Assembly: GCA_037389465.1 (NCBI GenBank)
Contig: JAZARR010000042.1
Location: forward strand, 1 to 64,000
Source: Baylisascaris procyonis
Lineage: Eukaryota > Nematoda > Chromadorea > Rhabditida > Ascarididae
Length of the DNA stretch: 64,000 nt
Direction: 5' to 3'
The number at the start of each line of letters is the position of its first letter. The first letter of the stretch is position 1. The notes under the pieces were generated by a model. The model was not told the origin of the DNA. It saw only the letters and a program-made list of their open reading frames with translations, and did not search any database. The position numbers and the translations under genes are program-made. Positions 39,801-49,800 of the stretch are shown here, in pieces.

Positions 39801-42800
39801 GAGGATTGATTTCAAGAAAAGGTTGAATATAATTTTGGAAATTTAATTTTACCGACTTGGGCAGGGAGTAGCTCTTAGCAGCAGGCTTGATAGGATGTGC
39901 TTTACAACGAAGTGTTATTAATGTAGATTGGTTTTTTCATCGATGGTGAATTAAAATACTTTCAGAAAAGAGAGTGGATGCGCACTACATGTAATCATGC
40001 ACTCTATGCGGTTGTTGATGTTTTCACTCAATATTATTCGGTGTTATCGAATATTCTCCTCACAAATATATACGATCAATTGTATTGGTGTGCACAACAA
40101 GGTCAGTAATTTAAATAGAGAGAGGGGAAACATTAAGGGAGAGAGAGTAACACTGATTGGAATCTACTTTCTTACTGTATTTAAGAAAGTTGTGTAACTC
40201 TTTGAATTTAGTGAACATGCTATAAGTAATATTATATTTTTGGTCAGTTGAAACTTCCAATGCTTTTACAGTTGGCTGTTTTTTTCTGATAGTGACTGAA
40301 CAATCACCTCATCGATAAGCTGTTTGTTACTGAGAAGACATCAAGGTTTTGTTTTTTATATTAACGTTTGTTGGAGGTGAATGAGGTGCGCTTATAAGAA
40401 ATGTTCAATGAAAATTGATGCTTAAATGCTATGGAGTGGGTATTTGCATCTTTTTAAAGTATTTCTGTTCGTTGTGGTAGCAGTTTTTTTTTACTGTTTA
40501 TTATGCAAATTGTTTGCGGATCTTTCTTTAATGATGCATTATATGCATTATACTTATTTTATTTGATAGAATGGGGAATTATTTTTTATTATTTGATTAT
40601 CGATATCATTAAAAGAAAAATAATTGAATTTTAAGAGAACGAACAACTTGCACGATCAGCAATTAATTGTTTGGAGAATTTAATACTCTTAAATGGTTGT
40701 CGATTCTCATCGGCAATGTGGCAAGAAACAATATCGCTCATCGTTAATATATTCAACTCGACTCTCCCACATTCGTAATTTCCTTTCTTTCTTTAACATA
40801 TTGTTTCTATGAACACATCTATATTGTGCTGGCATTTACGTTATTTAAATAATTTATTTTATTTGGCCATATTGAGCAACCTGATGGATCACATATAGAA
40901 TAGCGATTCGATGAAATACAGTTAAACATTGACAACCTGCGCCTCCCCTCCTTTCCACCCCTTCCATCATACTCTCTGCGTCTTGTCTTTAATGGCGATC
41001 AGAATAGATGAATTGCTTCCATATATTGGAAATGAACGTTTTTGTTCTGACTGGCCAGATTTTAAAAATGAAATATTTTCTGCCTCTGTAAATATCTTTG
41101 CTCGTCTCCCCATCTGCTCTGGAAAACTGGAAATTTTTTTCAGAATTCTTCTGCGTTTAGGGTTGAAAAGTGCAATTTTCAGGGCCTTTCAGTGATTAGC
41201 TTCTTGTTAAGGAAGAAGGTCGCATAGGACGCTGTTGCTGAAATGCTGGCTTGAATAAAGACAACTGGACACTTCATTGATGCTTGTGCATGTAAAAAAA
41301 AAATCTTCGTTGTGTATAAGTCGCTGAAAAAGACAGTCTTTATGCTTGATCCCCACGCAAGATAATTTCAGTCTCACGCCATGCACCGTTGTCTCATCGG
41401 AAAGCAGTTGAATGTGAATTGTGCTTGTGACAACTGGATGCTTCATCCATTTGATTGTGCACCCTCCCAATTATGCATTATTCCGCCTGACTTGTGTTAA
41501 CGAGGAACTCACGTTGAGATAGTTGTTGCTATGTGCATTGCAAAATAATTTCGTGACGATATTCAGCTTTCAATTTCTAGTTCGTTCAGCATAAAGAAGT
41601 GGTTATATGTGTATCGCATTCAACAAATCTAATTCATAAATTCGAAGGGGTGAAAGTTGAGAGTGGGAGAGGGGAAAGGGGTGAGGGGTGCAGGCAAAAT
41701 GAGGAGCAGAGCATAAATTATGGCGTTAGCTACATGCAAATGTTTGTCTGTGTTGCAGGTTACTGACTTGGGAACCGGATGCGATTATAACGTCTGTACC
41801 GCTATCGAATGGCGATGATCACCAGGTGAATAATGAACCAACGCAACCAATCACACATTTCACTGCTAGGTCTGAAATTTTTAATTTCTGCATAAATCAA
41901 CAACTGTTTCGTAATTGCAACCCACTTAGTGAGAAATGCAATTCAGAAGTGAAATTGTTATGATTATGGCACCTAGTACAGAGTTGCTTTCGTGAGGGGA
42001 AGCTCTTCTACATGAAGAGCAACGCCTTGATTATAAACTCTTCAGCTCGTGAAGTTGCAAGTTTTTAGAAGCAACTCTAGGGTACGTCAGCTTTTTACAC
42101 GATACATAGATTTAACTGCAGACTACAGCGTTAAATTGTAACATAAAAGTTTGAGATTTGTGCTCTCGCAGAATGCTGTGTTGACGGCGATGAACCATTT
42201 CGGCGTAACGATACGGCATTTTACACCATCATATAAACAACCTCTTCATATACAAATTGATGCTTCCAAGTAGAGTGATAGATTTCGTATTGTTCAATCT
42301 TCGTATTTAGAGGACACGCACTATGCATATGGTAAATGGCACAGATAGAGGGTGAAGAAAGATCATGAGCCGTGAATCGAATTGGCACTTAATTAGATCT
42401 CAGATGTTTTATACGGATGCTTACTGTACTCATAAAGCTTTTGTCATCACCAAGTAGAATAAAGTTCAGATTGTAGTAAAGTTTCTTCGGGATATTGTTT
42501 GTACTGTGGATGTTTAAAAAATATTTCTTAAAATAAGCGTTCGTTTTCAGCAATAGTGATGCGATATTTTCTTCGTTGTTGGTACGATGTGTTGTGCAAC
42601 TGGAATTGGTCGATGCTGTTAACAGTATCGTTTTTGGTCCATCTGCTTCACGTAAAGTTCGTTCTTGCAACCTTCTTATTTTCTTTTAAATTTTTGCAAT
42701 TTTTCTTATGAGCTTTCGTCTTTTCTCATAGATCAAATTCGGTATTTGCGAGTCCTAACTTCTCCATAAGTTTGGCTATCATGAAATATGTGCTGTTTTA

Positions 42801-45800
42801 ATGCGAAAAGATCTGTGTTGCATGTCGAATTACGAAACTGTAATCTGAGATTTCATCTTGTTCGCCGCAATACGGTAGATGTGCCAAAAGCGTTGAGCGG
42901 CGATCACTGTATAGTCTTTTTTTTTTTCCGGCAGCAGTACGGTGTCTTAGGAAGAATATCGTTTAAAATGTAAGTTTTGAATGTAGGAAGATGCACATGC
43001 GTTACCATCGTTGGCGATATCGTCACCGACTGATGCGAATGCATCGCCATCGCGAACGATGCTCGTCAATGGTGATATAAGGAATAATAATGGAGAGAAG
43101 TCGTCGAATGTGGAGAGTGATAGTGCTACAGATGGCCTTTATTCTTATATTGGTTCGTTTTATATTCTCGCCATCGTTTTGCTAATCGTTATGACGTCAT
43201 TCTAATTGAGGATCGGATAGATGGTGAGAATGGAGGAACGTGTTAGATTCACATTCGCCGTGCAATTACAGTACTGGTAGTCATGATCAGCTGGGTTATC
43301 TCATGACATTGGGTATTATTTTATGATTTATCGATGCTGAAGCAGCTTTCAAACATTTTTCCTACAATCTGTGCCTGCCATCTCATTTTATAGCTTAGTT
43401 TTCTCACATAGTGGACGACATAAATTGGCTTTGCCTCCTTCAGCAACTTACTTGCACCCCTGCGCCACTTTCGCAGAGCCACATAGGCTTGTGGAAGATT
43501 TGAGAAAGCGAGTTGCCCACATGAAAAGGCAGGAGACACGAAGAAAACGTGAGCCGTTGCTGGGTAGATCTGGTAAGAGGTGCGATCGCTCGCTAGTTCA
43601 AAAGATACGGCAACTTTTTTCTTCATTATATCATGAAGTTGAGGTTGCAAATTTTTCATATTAACTCGAGTGTTCTAACATCCGTACCAAAATTTGCCCA
43701 AAGTGAAGATGAAGTGCATAAAATGTTTTCTGCATTGCTTCGAATTGAAGTCGTTTTCCAGCAAGTTTAATTATTAAATAATTTTTGATGTTTTTTTTAT
43801 GTTGCTGCTCTGGCTTTTTATAATGTTTTATTCATTAACTGCAATTTTTTGTTGATCTCAAGTAAAGCAGTGTAAATTTGATCTTGCTTCATTAGGAGGT
43901 TTCGAACATGTGGGATTATCATTATAGTAGAAATCGAAACCTACTTTCCATGGTATTAGCGAAGTGCAGTTGCATCGGAAGAATTATTTAGACTCAGCTG
44001 GATGTGCAAAATCATTTCGGAGGATTGTGGAATGAAGTTGCACAATTTGTTGATGAGGTAATAACGATTGCAGGGGTGGTGCATTTGTTGAATTTGGTTG
44101 ATTGTCTTCTTGATTCACACTTACTCGCTAAGAAGTTCAACGGCAACAACGCGCAGAGGACGTTACTTTGGAAAGCTGGTTTCAAAGGTTTGTTCGTTCT
44201 CTTCTGCTCTTTGTGATTTCCGATTACAATCGCCTAAATACAAAAGAAGCCCGTGCTTTTTGAATTTTCGTTGAAAAAGCTTTTCACTCTTGGGCGTTTC
44301 TGCAAATTTTGCGCTGCAATGTGCATCTTGGTTTTGCAATTCAGAAGTGAAAATGCAAGTGTGAAATTTAGTAGATATAATTTACGCTGTGGGATGGTCT
44401 GTTCTACGATTTTTCACTACGAACTATGAAGGGAACTTTTTTTTCAACTATGAGGAGGATTCTGGACGTTCGACGGTACCAAAGAATTTATATGTTTTAT
44501 TGCATCGAATAGTTTTGTGGCTTAGACCGGCCACATTACAATTCAGGTATTCTTTCATCGACGGTTTTTATGAGCGGTCGGATCGTTTGGAACATGAAAA
44601 TGTTACGAAATTGACTGATGTGCTGAGCGGAATACAAAAGCGTACGTTATATTAATAGCATCTCCGGTCGTTTATCTTGGGAAAATTTACTCGATTTTAA
44701 TATCGTTTAGTTTGTTTCTTTTAAACTCTTTAAAAAAATGATTTTCTTTATTAATATTTATTTGTTTAGCATCTGTGTTTCCTTTACTAAACGGCGTTTA
44801 TTATTGCTCTGTGGGGAAATAAGCTGGCCGACAGGTGCGTGGGTGCCGTCTAGAGGAGGAGGATTGGAGGTGAGGTGGGGCAAGGGGGAAGTGTTGGGGA
44901 AGACAACGAATGATGAAGAGAAGCGAGGTTATCCCTGAGGACTTATGTTAACTAGTGGTTATAGAACGAACAAATGATTTCAGGCAGGAGTAAGCCTAAT
45001 TTATTGCGTCAAGAAACGCATAGTATGCGCTCGGCGTTGTGCATTTTGTTTCGTATTTATGTGGATGTCGAAAGAACGGATGCCGAGCAAAAGAATATCG
45101 TCAGAAGCAGATTGCTTAGGTTTGTGTGTCTGTTATTTTATTTTTGGGATCGTTCGTTTGTTTTTTTTTACCCCAATTTCATTTTTGGAATGATTCTTTT
45201 TTGTTTTATTTAGATGAGTATTATTTGCTTTTAGTATCAGTTTGTTGGTGTGTCGATGTTGTTGAGATCATTTTCGAGTAGAAAAAATATTCGATATATG
45301 AATGAAAAAAGCTGCTGCTTTCAATAATGAATGCCTTAAAAGTGGTGTTTTACTTTTAAAATTTTCACTCTCACTTTGAAATGTTCGGGGATACCAGATG
45401 ATTTTATTATTGTTTTCCCTCCCGGGCAAATCGCGTAATTCCTATGTGGCAAAAAATACAGTGGTATTATTGGCGAAATTTAATTTTATCCTCGCGAAGA
45501 GTGAAACGGTAAGTAATGGGATATACTCCCAAGAACAATGGCTAATAGGATCTTTTCTTCCAGATTACTTAGCAAGTTACGGTTCTTAATCGATTGGGTT
45601 TTTTCAAGCCGACAGATGTTGCATAAATTTTTTGGTTTGTGATGGTGTGAATTGATTTCTCACCACTTTGATTTTGAATTACTGTTGGGTAACTTTCATT
45701 ATTCACTCTACTTAGCATTACAGAGTGATCAAGGATTTTAAGTTTTGAGCATTAGTAGTGGATTTGCATTGTTCGACCTCCATTTGTAAATCGCGACCTC

Positions 45801-46883
45801 TGCGGGGTGAAGAGTATAGCGTGGCCGAAGCATCGAACGCTGTGATGTGTACAGGAGCCTAATTCCAGATATTACAATTAGACGAGAGGACCGTCATAAA
45901 TGTAGTGTTTTGCAGATAGATTTGTAACAGTTCAGGTTTTCTTGTTGAAGCTGGAAAAATTAGAATGCTCTGCATTTCGCTATTGATCGGTAGTCTTCTA
46001 CCGTTAGCTATCGGCGGTCGAATTGCCACATTTTTAGGAATGATCTGGCGATTATCGAGACATTGAGGGCGAGTTAAAGATGGTATGGTAGGATAATACG
46101 GGACAGCTGATCTATTTGCCGCTTTGCAGCAGCGTACGATCCACTCTTTGACTTATACCTTTCTATTGCTTCTCAGTTACCATAAGATTCCGATATGATC
46201 ACTTCATGATTTCGTTTGTTTTGCTTAGTGAATTTTGTATTGTTTGTTTTATTTGTTTTGCTTAGTGTATTGCAAATAAAACAAACGAATAATTTTGTTT
46301 TGCATATTTGCCTTGTTTTTATTCATGATTTTCATATTGCCACTTTGCAGAGTGCTAGAAGATGCTATTAGTTATTACGTGGATCTGAATTCGGAGCAGC
46401 ATAGGCAAGCCTGGATTCTGGTTCTATATTTAATTCTCGATTGGGCGAATTCCTTCTCGAATATACAGGTTGGTTGTTTGTGCTTCTTCGATACGGAAAA
46501 ATGTTGCATTGATTATTGCTTTCTTATATAGAGAATTAACTTCTCATATATAAGACGAGTAAAAGTACCAACCTTTAATAAATTTTTTCTCATCTTCGTT
46601 TTTTTTATTGCCAGCTTTGCGCCCCCGTCCTTTCCCCCTCATTTCCTCCCTTCTATTTTTTACTGCTGCCGTGCACATTTTTATTGCTGGGTCGCTTGTT
46701 ATTTTTAGCCTCTCCTACTATTTCATTTATATTTGGTTTTTTTTTTAGTTAATGGACGTCGGTCGGCCATTTGCACTAACGCTGTGCCGTCTAGTGGAAT
46801 GTGAAATGCGTGAAGATTTGCGAATTGCGTTAAGGCGAGTGCTTCATAAGTGCATTTGTATCAATTATTCGGACGATGCATAA
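15759..46883 (+). CDS. agef-1: Brefeldin A-inhibited Arf guanine-nucleotide exchange factor (BIG/ARFGEF family), 35 exons
   Basis: This large Sec7-domain protein catalyses GDP-GTP exchange on Arf at the trans-Golgi and endosomes. Exons: 15759-15845, 16534-16734, 17368-17514, 18457-18597, 19333-19407, 20120-20153, 20212-20252, 20962-21164, 21468-21702, 23850-24050, 25064-25235, 26013-26130, 26802-26948, 28079-28249, 29306-29390, 30543-30699, 32454-32611, 33372-33535, 33839-33962, 34652-34748, 35580-35682, 35959-36169, 36615-36766, 37110-37282, 37742-38036, 39266-39395, 39966-40101, 40636-40774, 41759-41869, 42551-42656, 42987-43152, 44074-44187, 44984-45119, 46351-46468, 46749-46883. Phases agree at every junction and the total is 1,660 codons plus TAA, close to the family's usual length. 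Family blocks DCB, HUS, Sec7 and HDS occur in order. Start: ATG 15759 is the first in-frame one; ATG 15789 ([13 protein letters not shown]) is where similarity begins. The weakest junctions are the donor of exon 5 and exons 6-7. No frameshift or internal stop was found, so the gene appears intact. Confidence 0.93.
20120..21164 (+). CDS. agef-1: ARFGEF exons 6-8: DCB-HUS linker
   Basis: Exon 6 (34 nt) gives [12 protein letters not shown], aligning with the Ile/Val-rich segment that precedes the variable linker in relatives. Exon 7 (41 nt) gives a Ser-rich [14 protein letters not shown]. Exon 8 gives a Pro/Ser/Ala stretch, then [19 protein letters not shown], the conserved entry to HUS. The intron between exons 6 and 7 is only 58 nt, the shortest in the gene. 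If retained it would give a stop. Exons 6 and 7 are supported by phase and splice sites more than by sequence similarity. Confidence 0.7.
21468..25235 (+). CDS. agef-1: ARFGEF exons 9-11: HUS domain
   Basis: About residues 310-512. Exon 9 carries [20 protein letters not shown] and [13 protein letters not shown]. Exon 10 carries the HUS box in [19 protein letters not shown], a segment that contacts the DCB and Sec7 regions in this family. Exon 11 carries [19 protein letters not shown]. Intron 9 (2,147 bases) holds a degraded LTR retroelement on the opposite strand. Confidence 0.93.
22600..23339 (-). repeat. Putative LTR
   Basis: The proposed 5' boundary is TGTTGTG at 23339 on the minus strand, directly after the purine tract. 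The region has the element's higher G+C and holds AATAAA at 22798-22803 (minus). The other end is a guess, since no second LTR copy exists in the window to compare it with. Confidence 0.35.
23354..23590 (-). pseudogene. Pol C-terminal fragment of the LTR element
   Basis: Residual reading frame of about 75 codons ending at 23354, with an in-frame stop just upstream at 23591-23593. It contains [10 protein letters not shown] and [15 protein letters not shown]. No catalytic domain remains. Family placement rests on these two short patterns. Confidence 0.6.
25595..25633. repeat. 21-base tandem pair in ARFGEF intron 11
   Basis: The segment tagtatttcctgaattta occurs twice with a period of 21 bases. 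It is a small local duplication inside the intron. Confidence 0.9.
26013..30699 (+). CDS. agef-1: ARFGEF exons 12-16: catalytic Sec7 domain
   Basis: About residues 512-738. Exon 12 leads in with [18 protein letters not shown]. Exon 13 gives [19 protein letters not shown]. Exon 14 holds the catalytic motif [18 protein letters not shown], with the exchange glutamate codon at 28185-28187 (about residue 637). Exon 15 gives [20 protein letters not shown]. Exon 16 gives [20 protein letters not shown]. The glutamate inserts into the Arf nucleotide site to expel Mg-GDP. The Tyr-Ser, Asp and Met residues that confer brefeldin A sensitivity are present. Exon 16 follows an AAG acceptor (TTTGAAG). Confidence 0.97.
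27275..27415. repeat. Imperfect 20-base-scale repeats in ARFGEF intron 13
   Basis: About six diverged copies of a motif like taaattaagtgca, with spacers such as attcagg or tatcgcg. No coding frame. Likely an old minisatellite. Confidence 0.6.
32454..35682 (+). CDS. agef-1: ARFGEF exons 17-21: HDS1-HDS2 region
   Basis: About residues 738-953. Signatures are [20 protein letters not shown] and [10 protein letters not shown] (exon 17), [15 protein letters not shown] and [12 protein letters not shown] (exon 18), [20 protein letters not shown] (exon 19), [19 protein letters not shown] (exon 20), and [18 protein letters not shown] (exon 21). In relatives HDS1 contributes to membrane recruitment and autoregulation. 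Exon 19 follows an AAG acceptor that lies only about 20 bases after a long TA microsatellite. The post-exon-20 linker is much shorter than in vertebrate BIG proteins. Confidence 0.95.
33749..33817. repeat. (TA)n microsatellite beside a splice acceptor
   Basis: About 68 bases of uninterrupted AT alternation in ARFGEF intron 18. Only tgattcgttggtttttgttaag separates it from exon 19, so branch-site selection must occur in or beside the repeat. Confidence 0.97.
35959..40774 (+). CDS. agef-1: ARFGEF exons 22-28: HDS2-HDS3 region
   Basis: About residues 953-1365, the best conserved part after Sec7. Signatures are [19 protein letters not shown] (exon 22), [20 protein letters not shown] and [12 protein letters not shown] (exon 23), [20 protein letters not shown] (exon 24), [20 protein letters not shown] and [20 protein letters not shown] (exon 25), [19 protein letters not shown] (exon 26), [18 protein letters not shown] (exon 27), and [20 protein letters not shown] (exon 28). 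Exons 23 and 28 follow AAG acceptors. These regions form alpha-solenoid HEAT-like repeats in the family. Confidence 0.96.
41759..46883 (+). CDS. agef-1: ARFGEF exons 29-35: C-terminal region and stop
   Basis: About residues 1365-1660. Exon 29 starts LLTWEPDAI and runs to the donor after CTAG at 41869. The earlier GT at 41826 would not keep phase with exon 30. Exon 30 gives [20 protein letters not shown]. Exon 31 is a Ser/Asn-rich linker. Exon 32 gives [20 protein letters not shown] and [12 protein letters not shown]. Exon 33 gives [17 protein letters not shown] and CILFRIY. Exon 34 gives [19 protein letters not shown]. Exon 35 gives [20 protein letters not shown] and ends CINYSDDA then TAA, without the longer tail seen in vertebrate BIG proteins. 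Confidence 0.93.
46242..46286. repeat. Perfect inverted repeat, 14-bp stem, in ARFGEF intron 33
   Basis: The arm gtttgttttatttg at 46242-46255 is exactly complementary to caaataaaacaaac at 46273-46286, with a 17-base loop. It sits 64 bases before exon 34. The motif ttgcttagtg also occurs twice in direct orientation around it. Confidence 0.85.
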
Positions 46884-49800
46884 TGTACTGCTTCGCTGTT
46901 TGTGTATTCTGAGGCGCCGGGATACCTGCACGTCTCAGCAACTCTAGCGAACACTGAGTTTCCGGCACCTGTCAAAAGTTGTGGCTTCGGCTTCAATGTC
47001 CTGAATTGCTACTTTACATGCATTTGGGAAATGGTTTGATGTTCATCAAGAGGATTATCTGACTGAGGGACATTGTGATGTGTTTTCGTTCATTGCGCAG
47101 CTGGTGATGGGCAAGGAAAATCGGTGAATAGATGAATAGCTTTCTGTGAATTTGTTATCTAAAACTGAGAGTAGTAGTTGTGTTCTCTATGTTGAGAGAT
47201 ATGAGAACAGAAAGAACATAGTGGTTTTGAACGATTGCCTCAGACAAATATAATCATTGGATCGGTCAGTTATTGTAATATCATTATTGCATCGGTCAGT
47301 TATGGTTACGTGGTTGTTTTTAAGTAATTATGAAAAGGTATTTCAGATCCGCTTTTCCCATCAGCCAAAGAATTTCAGCACATAAATTCTGTTCAGTTAA
47401 TTTAAAGTGGAATCAGAAATCAATTAATTTCTTCAATAATGTTTGTTATTACGAACTTGTGAAGTATTTTTTATCGTAATGAAAAGTATCTTTTGCTTGG
47501 AAGCATTAAAAAATTATTATTGAAAGCGGAGTTTCATATTTGTGTAGATATTTTATGACTCCTCCTAGGTCATGGGGATATTATTGATCATTGTTCTTTA
47601 ATTGTGTGTACGGATAAACGCATGCTTCTGTGATAGTAGTTTTAGTACTTCGCAAAAGTCATTATTTAATATGTGCTCGAAATGTTTCATTTTTGTATGA
47701 TTATCTGTTTTTTTTGTTTTTTGTTTTTTTTTTGTTTGTTTTTTTTTGCTTATCGGAGTTTTGCATCCTTTCGTAGCATTATTTTATAAAGTTTAGCGTC
47801 TTTGTTTTCGAGCTGTTGTGATCGATATTTGTGATTCTCTTTTTTATTCTTCATTCTTTATTTCCATATCGAGTGGAATTAAAACATAATTTACTAAGTT
47901 GAATTATTTTCTGCATTTCCGATCATCATAGCAAGGATATTACGAGAGGTATACCTCTATGTTCATTCACTTTGAACCGGTTAAAATTGAAGTAAGTTGA
48001 ATTCTCCAAAGTCACGCATCCATCGTTTTAAAAACGATAAAAATTTGAAGGTATCGTTCTTCTGCATATATTTTCCTCATACTATGTTACATATGCGTCC
48101 CTACAGGACGATTCATACATTATGTAATTTTTGATTTTAAAAATTTCGGTACACAATTCTTCGACCCCTTTGATCCCTTCTTTAACTGATTGATGTCCGT
48201 CATTTGCCTTGTAAATCTTATCGTCATTCATATTCAGGCAAATGCAAACAGTTCCAATAATTTCTTCCACCTTTTTCAAGCGCTGATTTTTGAATTTGAA
48301 ACTCATTGTTGAGTTGCACCCAAAAAAGTGGAAAATCGAATTGCAAGCGTGCACAGTGAGTTGTTGGAGATATGTATTGAATTGATATTTGCGTCATTGA
48401 ATTCTCATTGCTTTGCTGAGTCCACTCGATAATAATGTTCTATGTTTCACTTAAATATCACTACTATCGTTCCGCAAAAGTGCACAATGAGTTAGATAAT
48501 TGCTTGGTTCAACTTTGAATTTGTTGTATTTTCAACGAATTGTTCTTATTTATCAGAATGCTACCAAACATAAATAAATTGATTCACTGTCTCATCTCAT
48601 TTATAGCCGAAAATTATGATGAGTGGTATTGGCCGTGGAAAAACTTCGTTCATGGAGCGATATTTGGAAATTCTAAATCTTGGCGATAATGTTATGTTAT
48701 AAGCAACGGTTATGGGATAGGTGTCGTTTCCGACAAACCTTTCATGGGCATTGAATACAAATGTTATCATTCAGGGCCGTTGAAAGAGGTTTAGGAAGGG
48801 TCGAACTCTAAAGAATGGGCAGAATAGCTAGACATTTGACTTATAAGTTGCAATGCGACATTGCAGGAGGTATATTTCGCGATATGTGCGGCTTTTCGGG
48901 TTGTTAATCCTGCTTCACTTGGGTGTGCCCGTGCCTCATTTTCACCCGGGACCATTCTTGCATTACGAAAACCGAAACAATGCTTTCTGTTTTGCCCATT
49001 TCATCATTTTACTTGATATGCTTCCGCATGTTAAAGAGGTATTGATTGTAACTTGAACTGTGATAGCCCATAGAATTTATGAGTTGCATTTGTGGTGTGA
49101 AGAGGGAGGGGGCGGGTAATTGAAGCGAAATAGTGCTTTGTAGTTGATTACACCTCGAAGTCTAACCAAACTCGTGGACTGTTGTGCTTCACTGGATTTT
49201 TCCACTTTCTTATGCCTTATTGTTTTTATGTTGTTAACAGCTTCCCTGTTATGTCCCATACTTGACTGACCACTGAGTGAAGTGCTACCCGAGCGTCCTC
49301 TGTCACTCCCTCCTCCTCCTACCCTTCCCCTCTTGCCTTCCTAAATCTCCCTTCCATGTATGAATAAAGGCCTAGTTGTGCCATCTGTTTGATCTAATTT
49401 GTGAATAGTTTACAAAAGAGATCGTTTCGTCACAGCATTTGATGTATTACCTGAAGAGTTTCCTGTGCTGACAGAATGTTTCCGAAGTCTGTTTGCATGG
49501 CTGTTGCACTATAAAACGAGCACTCACAGAGGAAATCGAGGCGAAAGTGCCACATTGTTTTTGTGCGTATGCATTGTTCTGGAATGGGACCTACATTATC
49601 TGTCCCCCATATTTGCATAAGCATCACCTCTAAAAGCAAACGTGATGTTCCACACTAATAGTGATATGATTAGCAGGCTTTGCCATTAAGATATCGTTAT
49701 CATTGCATGATACTCGTTTAAGTTTCGGATTTTGTGTAAGTGGGGATAAAGCAGAGAACGTTTAGCTAATGTGATGTCAATGCACCGCAAGAAAACCGAT

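Noticed and set aside
41826..41831. GTGAAT as donor of exon 29
   Set aside because: It leaves phase 0, which gives an immediate stop in exon 30; the donor at 41870 keeps phase and lets exon 30 read as conserved protein.
48609..48702. Possible ATP-binding loop in the frame PKIMMSGIGRGKTSF
   Set aside because: The spacing does not fit a Walker A motif (one residue short), and no neighbouring exon supports a gene.
49409..49619. 70-codon + strand open stretch after a TAG acceptor (RDRFVTAFDVLPEEFP...)
   Set aside because: Its length is expected by chance in 64 kb, no family is recognised and no partner exon joins it.
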